DNA of 64,000 bases from an uncultured Thermomicrobiaceae bacterium (GCA_938082375.1 CALKCJ010000020.1:161080-225079), one strand, 5' to 3'; positions 17,248 through 25,391 are shown, counted from the stretch's first letter. Numbers and translations are program-made. Notes: generated by a model not told the origin, from the letters alone.

Positions 17248-18048
17248 GTGCTTCTGGCGATCGATGTCGGGAACACGAACGTGGTCTTCGGTCTCTTCGC
17301 CGGTGAAGCGCTCCGCACCCGCTGGCGCCTGGCGACGGTTCGCGAGCGCATGCCTGACGAATGGTGGGCGGTGCTGACCACGCTCGCCGCCGACGAGGGG
17401 ATCGATCTGCGCCGCGCGAATGCCGTCGTGCTTGCGAGCGTGGTGCCGCCACTGACCACCGCGCTGACCGAGATGGCGCGGGCGCGGCTCGGCGCCGAGC
17501 CGCTGGTCGTCAACGGAGCGCTCGACTTCGGCTTTGCTGTCCTGGCCGACTACCCGGCTGAGGTCGGGGCCGACCGGCTCTGCAACGCCGTCGCGGCCTT
17601 CGAGCTCTTTGGCGCACCGGCCATCGTCGTCGACTTCGGCACCGGCACGAACTTCGATGTGGTCGGGCCCGAGGGCGGGTATATCGGCGGAGCCATCGCG
17701 CCAGGTCTGGCGGTGGCCCTCGACGCGCTGGTCAGCCGGGCGGCACGGTTAGTCGGGGTCGAGCTGAAGGCGCCGCGGCGGGCGATCGGCCGGAACACAG
17801 TCGAGTGCTTGCAAACGGGCACAGTGCTCGGTTACGCCGACCTCGTGTCTGGCTTGATTCGCCGCATCAGCGCCGAGCTGCCGTCGCCGCCGCGGGTGAT
17901 CGCTACGGGTGGACTCGGCCAATTGATGGCACCGCTGATCCCGGAGATCGAACGCTACGAGCCTGATCTGACGCTGATCGGCCTGCGGCTCATCTACGAC
18001 CGAGTGACCGCCCGGCGGTCGAGCGGGTCAGGAGTGCCCTCGAGCTAA
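17248..18048 (+). CDS. coaX: Type III pantothenate kinase
   Basis: 266 residues of the ASKHA fold. CoaX phosphorylates pantothenate, the first step to coenzyme A. The N-terminal phosphate loop is LLAIDVGNTNVVFGLF. GADRLCNAVAA and VVDFGTGTNFDVVGPEGGYIGGAIAPGL mark the substrate and nucleotide sites. The family motif usually reads FGTATT; here it is FGTGTN, a mild change. GTG 17248 is chosen because AAGGGAG lies 7 nt upstream. A TACAAT -10-like box at 17160-17165 may serve it. The stop overlaps the convergent M42 peptidase by 4 bp. Confidence 0.94.
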   Translation: MLLAIDVGNTNVVFGLFAGEALRTRWRLATVRERMPDEWWAVLTTLAADEGIDLRRANAVVLASVVPPLTTALTEMARARLGAEPLVVNGALDFGFAVLADYPAEVGADRLCNAVAAFELFGAPAIVVDFGTGTNFDVVGPEGGYIGGAIAPGLAVALDALVSRAARLVGVELKAPRRAIGRNTVECLQTGTVLGYADLVSGLIRRISAELPSPPRVIATGGLGQLMAPLIPEIERYEPDLTLIGLRLIYDRVTARRSSGSGVPSS

Positions 18049-19160
18049 GCCCAGTCCGTGGCCAGGAAATCCAGGTTGACATGCTCGTTGAAGCGACGGA
18101 CGGCCGTCTCGAGCAGCGCCAGCGTGGCGGTTACGTCGTTCAGATCCAGTGTCTCGACTGGGCTGTGCGAGTAGCGGCGGGGGATGTTTACCACGCTGGC
18201 CGGAATGCCGCCTCGTACCAAGTGGACGGCAGCGACGTCGGAGGTACTACGGGGGAAGAGGGCGAGTTGAAGGGGAACCCCCGCTTCCTCAGCAATACGC
18301 AGGAGGAAGTCGCGCATCGCGGGGTTGGCCAAGTGGCCATGGGTACTTCCCATGCCACTCGCCAGCGCCAACACCGGCCCGGCGCCGATCCTGATGCCGA
18401 GGTCGCGGTGGTAGTCGACGTCCGGTGTGCCTCCGGCTGGCACCGTATCGATGACGATCGCAGCCGTTGGGGCGAGCCGGTAACTCGCCATCTGCGCACC
18501 GCGCAGCCCGACCTCTTCCTGCACGGTGACCACAGCCGTCAGCGTGCAGGGAAGCTCGCTGCCAGCGAGTCGCTCCAGCAGGAGGACGAGGAGAGCGCAG
18601 GAGACACGGTTATCGAGTGCCTTGCCTGAAATGCGGTCAGGGTTGGCGAGTTCGACGATCGGCTGATCATAGGCGACGGCATCGCCTACCTTGATCCCGA
18701 GAGCACTCACGGCTTCTGCGGAATCGAGGCCAAGATCGACATAAAGATCGCGTAGCGCCGGCACCCGGTTGCGCTCCTCAGGGGTCTGCAAGTGTCCGGC
18801 CTTGACGCCGATAACGCCGCGGTACCCCCGGATCCGCACATGCCGCCCGACGAGCAAGCTTTCGATCGTGCCCCCGACTTTCTCGAGGCGGAGAAAGCCG
18901 TTAGGCTCGATGCTCTTGACCAGGAGCCCGATCTCGTCGGAATGGGCAGACACCATCAGGTGCGGTGCTTGCCTCGGCCCCTGGCGAGTAGCGAAGAGGT
19001 TCCCATAGCTATCCACTTCGAGGTGATCGACGAGCGGGTGGAGCAATTCGACCAGCCTCGCGACGACCGGTTGCTCGTGGCCAGAGACGCCGTCGATCGC
19101 GGCGAGCTCGGCCGTGAGGTCGCGTATCCGGCGCTTGAGCTGAAGCGTCTGATTCCCCAT
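18045..19160 (-). CDS. M42-family metallopeptidase (glutamyl aminopeptidase/TET-like)
   Basis: 371 residues. Zinc ligands and the catalytic base are seen in MVSAHSDEIGLLVKSI, GKALDNRVSCALLVLLLERL, VTVQEEVGLRGAQMASYRL and AIVIDTVPAGG. The final histidine lies in VVNIPRRYSHSPVETLDLND. The order matches M42 aminopeptidases, which form large tetrahedral particles that trim peptides. Some relatives are annotated as endoglucanases, but the peptidase assignment is better supported. GGGAG lies 6 nt before the ATG. Confidence 0.92.
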   Translation of the reverse strand: MGNQTLQLKRRIRDLTAELAAIDGVSGHEQPVVARLVELLHPLVDHLEVDSYGNLFATRQGPRQAPHLMVSAHSDEIGLLVKSIEPNGFLRLEKVGGTIESLLVGRHVRIRGYRGVIGVKAGHLQTPEERNRVPALRDLYVDLGLDSAEAVSALGIKVGDAVAYDQPIVELANPDRISGKALDNRVSCALLVLLLERLAGSELPCTLTAVVTVQEEVGLRGAQMASYRLAPTAAIVIDTVPAGGTPDVDYHRDLGIRIGAGPVLALASGMGSTHGHLANPAMRDFLLRIAEEAGVPLQLALFPRSTSDVAAVHLVRGGIPASVVNIPRRYSHSPVETLDLNDVTATLALLETAVRRFNEHVNLDFLATDWA

Positions 19161-19242
19161 CTCGACTCCCTTCGGTCGTAACGCGGCCCGCCCTGCGGGC
19201 TATAATACGCGGTGCAAGCAGCGGAGCATCAGGGGTTGCCAG

Positions 19243-19317
19243 ATGCGGAGGAAGTGGTCACCCCATGAGGAGATGACGCAGGCCGCCTGCGCGGGCGGCG
19301 AGGCCGATCTGGACTAG
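19243..19317 (+). CDS. Possible 24-codon leader ORF upstream of the EF-G paralogue
   Basis: Too short for the ORF track. It reads MRRKWSPHEEMTQAACAGGE plus four residues, with an AGGGG-like ribosome site 8 nt before the ATG. It lies after a perfect TATAAT (19201-19206) and stops 13 nt before the EF-G-like start. It could couple translation or act as a regulatory peptide, or it could be a chance ORF. I recognise no family. Confidence 0.25.
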   Translation: MRRKWSPHEEMTQAACAGGEADLD

Positions 19318-19330
19318 GCGGGGGGTAGTC

Positions 19331-21406
19331 GTGAAGACCTATCCGGTAGATCGATTGCGCAACGTTGGGTTGCTTTCCCACGGTGGGGCCGGGAAGACGT
19401 CGTTGACGGAGGCGATGTTGTTCGCCACCCGCGCGATCTCCCGGATGGGACGAGTCGAGGACGGGACCACCGTGTCCGACTGGGATCCTGACGAGCACCG
19501 TCGCGGGATCTCGATTTCGACCAGCGTGATCCCGCTCGAGTGGCGCCAGCACAAGGTGAACGTCCTCGACGCCCCCGGTTACTTCGACTTCCTCGGAGAG
19601 GTGAAGGCAGCGCTCCGGGTCGTCGATGCCGCGCTCATCCTGATGGATGCCTCGGCCGGTGTAGAGGTCGGCACCGAGCAGATGTGGGCCTTTGTCGCAG
19701 AGGCTGGGTTGCCACGGGCGCTGGTGATCAACAAGCTCGATCGGGAGAACGCCAATTTCCAAGCGAGCCTGAGCAGAGCCCAGGAGACCTTCGGGGCATC
19801 GGTGGTGCCGGTTCAGATGCCGATCGGCCAGGAGAAGGACTTCCGGGGCATGATCGATCTCGTCAGTGGCCAGGCGTACCTGTTCGGGAGCAACGGCGAC
19901 TTCCAGCCGGCCGCAGTCCCATCTGAACTGGCGGAAGCCGTCGAGACCTATCGCACACAACTCATCGAGCGCGTCTGCGAGTGCGACGATGAGCTGATGA
20001 CGCGCTACCTGGAGGGCGAGGCAATCGAGGTCGAGGAGCTGAAGCACGGGATGCGGGCCGCCCTGGCGAGTGGCGAGCTCACGCCCGTTTTCGTGACAGC
20101 GGCGACCAGCCTGAAGGGCGTTCTACCTTTGCTCGATGCCATTGTCGACTACTTCCCGGCTCCCGGGCCACTCAAGGCGGTCTCACCTGGTGGTGAAGAG
20201 GTGACCCTCACGCCGGATCCCAGCGGCCCGCTGGCGGCGTTGATCTTCAAGACCATCGCCGACCCGTTCGTCGGTAAGCTGTCCTACTTCCGGGTCTATT
20301 CCGGCACCATGCGCTCAGACTCACACGTGCTCGTCTCCCAGCGGGGCGAGACGGAGCGGATCGGACAGCTCTTCGTCGTCCGGGGCAAGGAGCAGATCCC
20401 GGTTGGCCAGCTCGTTGCCGGCGATATCGGTGCTGTCGCGAAGCTGCAGCATGCCCGTACCGGCGAAACACTGTGCGAGCCGACCCGCCAGGTTGTGTTG
20501 CCCGGCATCCAGTTTCCGTCCCCGGCCTACACCGTCGCTGTTGCGCCGAAGACCAAGAGCGACCTTGACAAGATGGGCACGGCGCTGCAGCGACTGCTCG
20601 AGGAGGATCCAACGTTGCACGTCAGCCGAGAGCCGCAGACCGGTGAGACACTTATCTCGGGGCTCGGCGAGTCGCACGTCCAGATCGCACTCGAGCGGAT
20701 GTCGCGCAAGTTCGGCGTGAACGTCGAGTTTGGGCTGCCGCGCATCCCGTACCGGGAGACCATCTCGGTGCCGGTGCGGCGCGTCGAGTACAAGCACAAG
20801 AAGCAGACCGGCGGCCATGGCCAGTACGGGCATGTCTTCCTCGACCTCGAACCACTGCCGGAGGCCGAGTTCGAGTTCCGTGAGACGATCGTCGGCGGCG
20901 TTGTGCCCAAGCAGTTCATCCCAGCGGTGGAGAAGGGTGTCCGGGAGGCGATGGAGGAAGGCGTGCTTGCTGGCTATCCAGTGGTCAACGTCAAAGTCAC
21001 ACTGGTGGACGGCTCGTACCATTCCGTCGACTCCTCGGAGATGTCGTTCAAGATTGCGGCGGCCCAGGCATTCAAGAAGGGAGCGCTCCAGGCCAAGCCG
21101 ATCCTGCTCGAGCCAGTCATGTGGCTGCGCGTCACGGTGCCTGACCAGTTCACCGGTGACGTGATGAGCGACCTCAACGGTAAGCGGGCGCAGGTGCAGG
21201 GAATGACACCCGCTGGCAACGGGATGACGACGATCGAGGCACTGGTGCCAGCAGCCGAGCTCCAGCGGTATGCGACCGACCTGCGGTCGCTGACGCAAGG
21301 GCGCGGCACTTTCAGTGTCGAGTTCAGCCACTACCAGCCGGTACCGCAGCACCTGGCTGAACAGGTCATCGCACAGACGAAGGCGCGCCAGGCGGCCGCC
21401 AGTTGA
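19331..21406 (+). CDS. Elongation factor G-like GTPase (EF-G2 type)
   Basis: 691 residues with all EF-G domains. The G domain has SHGGAGKTSLTEAML, the switch HRRGISISTSV, DAPGYFDF and INKLDREN. Domain II follows (ADPFVGKLSYFRVYSGTM). Domains III-V include GLGESHVQIALERM, GGHGQYGHVFLDLEP and GMTPAGNGMTTIEALVPAAEL. In canonical EF-G the G3 box is DTPGHVDF, with the histidine that positions the attacking water; here a tyrosine replaces it. That and the DWDPDEHRRG switch place the protein with the EF-G2/FusA2 paralogues. Their role in translation is not settled. The canonical fusA is not in the window. Start GTG 19331 follows a GGGGGG run. Confidence 0.9.
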   Translation: MKTYPVDRLRNVGLLSHGGAGKTSLTEAMLFATRAISRMGRVEDGTTVSDWDPDEHRRGISISTSVIPLEWRQHKVNVLDAPGYFDFLGEVKAALRVVDAALILMDASAGVEVGTEQMWAFVAEAGLPRALVINKLDRENANFQASLSRAQETFGASVVPVQMPIGQEKDFRGMIDLVSGQAYLFGSNGDFQPAAVPSELAEAVETYRTQLIERVCECDDELMTRYLEGEAIEVEELKHGMRAALASGELTPVFVTAATSLKGVLPLLDAIVDYFPAPGPLKAVSPGGEEVTLTPDPSGPLAALIFKTIADPFVGKLSYFRVYSGTMRSDSHVLVSQRGETERIGQLFVVRGKEQIPVGQLVAGDIGAVAKLQHARTGETLCEPTRQVVLPGIQFPSPAYTVAVAPKTKSDLDKMGTALQRLLEEDPTLHVSREPQTGETLISGLGESHVQIALERMSRKFGVNVEFGLPRIPYRETISVPVRRVEYKHKKQTGGHGQYGHVFLDLEPLPEAEFEFRETIVGGVVPKQFIPAVEKGVREAMEEGVLAGYPVVNVKVTLVDGSYHSVDSSEMSFKIAAAQAFKKGALQAKPILLEPVMWLRVTVPDQFTGDVMSDLNGKRAQVQGMTPAGNGMTTIEALVPAAELQRYATDLRSLTQGRGTFSVEFSHYQPVPQHLAEQVIAQTKARQAAAS

Positions 21407-21515
21407 ACCGCTCGCCTTCGCGTTTCTCCCCGGCCGGGGACCGCACTCCTGTGCCTGGCCGGGCCTCGTCTGCTGCAAGCAGGTGTTCGCCGAGTGAACA
21501 AGGAGTATCCAGGCC

Positions 21516-21938
21516 GTGAGCGTGCGCACCGGCTCAAGCGCCGACCTCAGCCTGCTGGTCGATGGGGGCTCGCGGGGGAACCCTGGGTTCGGCTACGGAA
21601 GCTTTCGGCTGACCGATCGCGAGGGGCACGACCGAATTGTCCGTTTGGAGTTCGAAGATCTGGTCACAAACAACCAGGCAGAGTATCGCACGTTGATCGC
21701 GGCACTCGAGGCCGCGATCGCGCATGCCCTGGAGCACGGCTGGCCGCCCGAGCGGCTCTCGCTGTCCATCACCAGTGATAGCAAGCTAGTGGTCGAGCAG
21801 ATCACAGGCCGCTGGCAGGTACGGCAGCCCCAGCTTCGACACCTGTACAGAAGGGCGCGCGCGCTGCTGGGTCGCTTCGGCGAGGTCGAGATCACGTGGC
21901 GACCCCGGAGCGAGGTCGCGGCGGTACTCGGTCACTAG
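21516..21938 (+). CDS. RNase HI-like (reverse transcriptase-like) protein
   Basis: 140 residues of the RNase H fold. Three of the four acidic catalytic positions are clear: the aspartate in LLVDGGSRGNPGFGYG, the glutamate in NNQAEYRTLIAALEAA and the aspartate in ITSDSKLVVEQI. The protein ends WRPRSEVAAVLGH, and the position that usually holds the fourth acid (R-x-x-N-x-x-A-D) is not acidic. It may cut RNA in RNA-DNA hybrids weakly or use a different residue. GTG 21516 is chosen because AAGGAG lies 10 nt upstream. A dedicated RNase HII gene occurs at 40.6 kb. Confidence 0.82.
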   Translation: MSVRTGSSADLSLLVDGGSRGNPGFGYGSFRLTDREGHDRIVRLEFEDLVTNNQAEYRTLIAALEAAIAHALEHGWPPERLSLSITSDSKLVVEQITGRWQVRQPQLRHLYRRARALLGRFGEVEITWRPRSEVAAVLGH

Positions 21939-21953
21939 CCGGGGAGGCGACTC

Positions 21954-21982
21954 TTGTCAGATGCTGGCCGAGCCGGTATACT
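21954..21982 (+). promoter_or_regulatory. Promoter of tRNA-Val
   Basis: TTGTCA (21954-21959), a 17-nt spacer and TATACT (21977-21982) end 14 bp before the tRNA. The -10 matches those of the rRNA and rpsA promoters. Confidence 0.7.
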
Positions 21983-21996
21983 GGTCAGTGTGGCAG

Positions 21997-22070
21997 GGGC
22001 GGTTAGCTCAGCCGGTTAGAGCGCCACGTTGACATCGTGGAGGTCAGTAGTTCGAGTCTACTACCGCCCA
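21997..22070 (+). tRNA. tRNA-Val (anticodon GAC)
   Basis: 74 nt that fold as a complete cloverleaf. The acceptor stem is GGGCGGT with ACCGCCC, followed by discriminator A. The D arm has GCTC with GAGC. The anticodon stem CCACG/CGTGG encloses loop TTGACAT with anticodon GAC, which reads GUC and GUU valine codons. The T arm has AGTAG, loop TTCGAGT and CTACT. CCA is not encoded and must be added after transcription. Confidence 0.95.
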
Positions 22071-22085
22071 CCCGTCCGCAGGGGG

Positions 22086-22110
22086 CCCGCCGCGACTGTC
22101 GGCGGGTTTT
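22086..22110 (+). terminator. Intrinsic terminator of tRNA-Val
   Basis: CCCGCCG and CGGCGGG form a 7-bp GC stem with a 7-nt loop, directly followed by TTTT. It lies 15 nt after the tRNA and separates it from the T-box leader of thrS. Confidence 0.75.
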
Positions 22111-22164
22111 CGCCTCGATACGCGGGGAACGCGTGCCGCCGGAGGATCCCCGGGCGGGCTGAAC

Positions 22165-22440
22165 AAGAATGCATGCGTGAAGGCGTCGACCGGGACGAGT
22201 AGCCGGGTCAGGCCTGACCAGAGAGACGGGGCCGTGGGCTGGAAGCCTCGTCGGGAACCGGCCCGGTGAAGACCACCCGCGAGCTGGCCGGTGAACGCTT
22301 TGCGCGTAGCCGAGCCCGGAAGCCCCCGTTACCGGGCAGCAACGAGCGTCGTACCGTGATCGGACACGGCGCGACGAAACGAGGGTGGAACCACGTCAGG
22401 CTGGGCCTGTCGTCCCTCCTGGGGACGGCAGGCCCGAACG
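22165..22440 (+). promoter_or_regulatory. T-box riboswitch of thrS (threonine tRNA sensing)
   Basis: The long leader before thrS ends in the canonical T-box sequence AGGGTGGAACCACG (22382-22395). This can pair through GAGGGTGG with CGTCCCTC (22411-22418) to form the antiterminator. The competing terminator hairpin is at 22403-22435. Upstream, a Stem I-like region contains a GACGAGTA element. The apparent specifier is ACC (22272-22274), a threonine codon set in GAAG-ACC-A. In known T-boxes, uncharged tRNA pairs with the specifier and, through its CCA end, with the TGGA bulge, so thrS should be expressed when threonyl-tRNA is low. Leader boundaries are approximate. Confidence 0.88.
22403..22435 (+). 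terminator. T-box regulated terminator hairpin before thrS
   Basis: GGGCCTGTCGTCCC pairs with GGGGACGGCAGGCCC (one mismatch or wobble) around a short TCCT loop. The left arm contains the strand needed by the antiterminator, so the two folds exclude each other. The following GAACGTTTCTGC is only modestly T-rich. Confidence 0.75.
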
Positions 22441-22478
22441 TTTCTGCACAGTATCAGCCAGTATAGGGAGGTACTGCG

Positions 22479-24266
22479 ATGCCTGAGATCGTCGAGGAGA
22501 TGGACCTGCAGGTTGCCGCAGAGAGTAAGGCCGAGCTGGAACTGGCCAGGATGCGGCACTCCTGCGCGCACGTGATGGCCCAGGCAGTGCTGGAGCTGTT
22601 TCCGGGTGCCAAGCTCGGCATCGGCCCGGCCATCACGGACGGCTTCTACTACGACTTCGACTTGCCTCGGCCGCTAACCCCCGACGATTTGCAGCAGATC
22701 GAGCGCCGGATGGCTGAGATCAAGGCGGCGGCCTATCCCTTCGTGCGGCGCGTCGTCAGCCGAGAGGAGGCGCGGGAGCTCTTCAGAGACCAGCCATACA
22801 AGTTGGAGCTGATCGATGAGTTTCCCGCAGGCGAAGTCATCTCCACCTACACGCACGACGGCTTCGTCGACCTGTGTCGCGGGCCACACGTTGAGGACAC
22901 GTCGAAGATCGGTGTCTTTAAGCTGCTGAAAGTTGCTGGCGCCTATTGGCGCGGCGACGAGCGGCGGCCGCAGCTCCAGCGGATCTACGGGACGTCCTTC
23001 CCGACGCCGGACGAGCTCGATCGTTACCTGCACCGCTTGGCGGAAGCCGAGCGGCGTGACCATCGCCGGCTTGGCCGCGAGCTCGAGCTCTTCCACTTCG
23101 ACCAGACGGCGCCAGGCATGCCCTACTGGCTGCCAAAGGGGCTCAAGATCCTCAACACGCTCCTCGCCTTCTGGCGAGAAGAACACGAGAAGCGCGGCTA
23201 TCAAGAGATCGCGGCCCCACTGATCAATGACAAGAGCCTGTGGGAAATCTCAGGGCACTGGGAGCACTACCGGGAGAACATGTTTGTCATCCCGGTGGAA
23301 AAGCACCTCGTCTACGGCGTCAAACCGATGAACTGTCCCAACGCGATGGTGGTCTACAACCTTAAGAAACGCAGTTACCGGGACTTGCCACTCCGTCTCT
23401 CCGACTGCGACATCCTGCACCGTTACGAGCGCTCCGGCACGCTGCACGGCCTGCTGCGGGTGCGGAAGTTCCAGCAAGACGACGCCCATATCTTCGTGTC
23501 TGAAGAGCAGATCGAAGAGGAGTTCGGTCGCATCCTCGAGATCGCGAACCTGTTCTATGGGATCTTCGACCTCAAGTACACGCTGCGGTTGGGCACGAGG
23601 CCGGAGAGCTTCCTCGGCGACGCCGAGACTTGGGACAAAGCCGAAGCTGCGCTTAAGCGCATCCTGGACGAGCATGCTGGGCCTGGCAACTACCTGATCG
23701 GGGAGGGCGAGGGTGCCTTCTACGGGCCGAAGATCGACATTCTGATGGAGGACGCGATCGGCCGCTCTTGGCAGACGGGCACGATCCAGCTCGACTTCCA
23801 ACTTCCGCGGCGGTTCAGGTGCACCTATACCGACCGTGATGGCTCGGAGAAGACGCCGGTCGTCATCCATCGGGTCATCTACGGCTCGCTGGAGCGGTTT
23901 ATCGGCATCCTCATCGAGCACTTCGCTGGCGCCTTTCCGGTTTGGCTTGCGCCGGTACAAGCGGTGGTCATCCCTATCGCCGATCGCCACGTGCCGTATG
24001 CGGGCCAAGTGACGAAGCGGCTGCAGGCGACCGGCCTGCGCGCCGAGCTCAACGCAGGAGACGAGCGGATGCAGGCGAAGATCCGGAATGCACAGCTACA
24101 AAAGGTGCCCTACATGTTGATCGTTGGTGATCGCGAGGCCGAGTCAGATAGTGTTGCCGTACGATTGCGCACGAACGAGAACCTCGGTCCGATGCAACTC
24201 GATCGGTTTATCGCGCTGGTACGGGAAGTCGTCGATTCGAAGTCGCTCGAGCTCGCGGTTAGGTGA
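22479..24266 (+). CDS. thrS: Threonine--tRNA ligase lacking the TGS domain
   Basis: 595 residues. The editing domain starts almost at once: RMRHSCAHVMAQAVLELFPG carries the HxxxH metal-like site that removes mischarged serine. The class II catalytic core includes the zinc cysteine in MNCPNAMVVYNLK, motif 2 RSGTLHGLLRVRKFQQDDAHIF with another ligand, and VIHRVIYGSLERFIGILIEHFAG (motif 3). The anticodon-binding domain closes the protein. Common bacterial ThrRS has about 60 more N-terminal residues forming a TGS domain; none is encoded here, since the ribosome site GGGAGG lies just before this ATG and the T-box occupies the upstream DNA. Confidence 0.96.
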   Translation: MPEIVEEMDLQVAAESKAELELARMRHSCAHVMAQAVLELFPGAKLGIGPAITDGFYYDFDLPRPLTPDDLQQIERRMAEIKAAAYPFVRRVVSREEARELFRDQPYKLELIDEFPAGEVISTYTHDGFVDLCRGPHVEDTSKIGVFKLLKVAGAYWRGDERRPQLQRIYGTSFPTPDELDRYLHRLAEAERRDHRRLGRELELFHFDQTAPGMPYWLPKGLKILNTLLAFWREEHEKRGYQEIAAPLINDKSLWEISGHWEHYRENMFVIPVEKHLVYGVKPMNCPNAMVVYNLKKRSYRDLPLRLSDCDILHRYERSGTLHGLLRVRKFQQDDAHIFVSEEQIEEEFGRILEIANLFYGIFDLKYTLRLGTRPESFLGDAETWDKAEAALKRILDEHAGPGNYLIGEGEGAFYGPKIDILMEDAIGRSWQTGTIQLDFQLPRRFRCTYTDRDGSEKTPVVIHRVIYGSLERFIGILIEHFAGAFPVWLAPVQAVVIPIADRHVPYAGQVTKRLQATGLRAELNAGDERMQAKIRNAQLQKVPYMLIVGDREAESDSVAVRLRTNENLGPMQLDRFIALVREVVDSKSLELAVR

Positions 24267-24373
24267 CCGAAGTGCTGACGTAAGCCGGTGCCGGGACTGC
24301 CTGCGGGGCTTGCGGAGCCAGGGTCATGCCGACCTGTTGCATGGAGCGGGACTCATCGGTTATTCACCTGACA

Positions 24374-24394
24374 CACACCATGTGTTATGGTGTG
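24374..24394. promoter_or_regulatory. Inverted repeat upstream of the lipoprotein gene, candidate operator
   Basis: CACACCAT-GTGTT-ATGGTGTG is a perfect 8-bp inverted repeat, 40 bp before the start of the LppM-like gene. It lies in a locally AT-richer stretch (TTATTCACC...TGTTAT) where a promoter would be expected. The spacing suits a dimeric regulator, but none is adjacent. Confidence 0.4.
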
Positions 24395-24433
24395 AGTGTT
24401 TGGGCAGCTTTCAGTGTAAAGCGTAGGGCGGGA

Positions 24434-25246
24434 ATGAACGCGCGTTCTGTTTTTCGCGCCGTCTGTCTCCTCGGGTCGGTGTTGCTCACCGCTGCGGTCG
24501 CAAGTGCGTGCATGAAGATGGATGTCCAGAGCGATTTCACAGAGCAAGGCGGTGCCACGCACCGCCTTCGCTTCACGATGTCGAAGGAAGCGCTCCAGGC
24601 GATGGGTGTGTCCGAGGAAGAGCTTCAGCAGCAGCTTCAGCCGACGATGACCGCACCGCCGGGCGTCACCTTCGAGCAAGTCAACACCGAGCAGGAACTC
24701 GGCTTCGAGATGCGCACCTCAGTGGACGATGCCAGTGATCTCGGTTCACAGCTCAACGAACTGCTCACCTCAGGGGGCGAAGGAACTCCTACCACCAGCT
24801 TCAGCGGCTCGTTCCAACGCGACGGGAACCGGTATACACTGGATCTCACCTTCGACGCCGACGCCTTCTTCAACCAGGCTGGCGACGCCACGGGGGAGCA
24901 GGTTCCTCCGCAGATGCTGAGCCAGATGCTCACGCTCACATACACTGCCCGGCTTCCCGGTGAGGTGAAGGAACACAACGGCACGCTCCTCGAAGATGGT
25001 CGTGTCCAGTGGACGCTTCCCTACAGCGGCACGATGCGGATGACCGTGCGCTCGGAGACCGCTGGAATACTCAGTGGGACGCTTCTGCTCGTCGTCGCCG
25101 CGGCAGCGGTCGGTGCCCTCGCGCTTCTCGGTGCCGGGATCGTCCTGGCGACGCGTCGCCCAAAGCCAGCGGCTGTGTCAGCGCAGCTCGAGGCGACAGA
25201 GGAGGGCGAGCTTCCACCGAGTTCGCCTGGCACACCTGCCGAATGA
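24434..25246 (+). CDS. Putative membrane-anchored lipoprotein, LppM-like domain
   Basis: 270 residues. A signal peptide ends in a lipobox (LLTAAVASAC), so the cysteine is probably lipid-modified. The mature part resembles the LppM domain: CMKMDVQSDFTEQGGATHRLRFTMSKEAL, a middle with NRYTLDLTFDADAFF, and LEDGRVQWTLPYSGTMRMTVRSET. A C-terminal membrane helix (LLLVVAAAAVGALALLGAGIVLATRR) and a short cytoplasmic tail follow. The ORF track starts 36 codons upstream, but the signal peptide fixes the start at ATG 24434. Lipid attachment would need a prolipoprotein signal peptidase such as LspA at 49.3 kb. The function is unknown; LppM itself is known from mycobacteria. Confidence 0.75.
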   Translation: MNARSVFRAVCLLGSVLLTAAVASACMKMDVQSDFTEQGGATHRLRFTMSKEALQAMGVSEEELQQQLQPTMTAPPGVTFEQVNTEQELGFEMRTSVDDASDLGSQLNELLTSGGEGTPTTSFSGSFQRDGNRYTLDLTFDADAFFNQAGDATGEQVPPQMLSQMLTLTYTARLPGEVKEHNGTLLEDGRVQWTLPYSGTMRMTVRSETAGILSGTLLLVVAAAAVGALALLGAGIVLATRRPKPAAVSAQLEATEEGELPPSSPGTPAE

Positions 25247-25391
25247 CGCTGGGGTACTGCGCTGCTACCATGCTTCCCCGCGCGTTGTGAGCGGTAGCGC
25301 AGCACGGACGCCAACCAAGAGGCTCAGCACACGGACAGGAGTCCGGCCGCTACTCTGGTATTGGCTGTCGTCGAAGGCCGGGATCAGGCGT

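Noticed and set aside
19202-19207. Bidirectional -10 (TATAAT/TATTAT) as a divergent promoter for the M42 gene
   Set aside because: The -10 is good on both strands, but I found no -35 at 16-18 nt for the minus strand, so it was not listed as a site.
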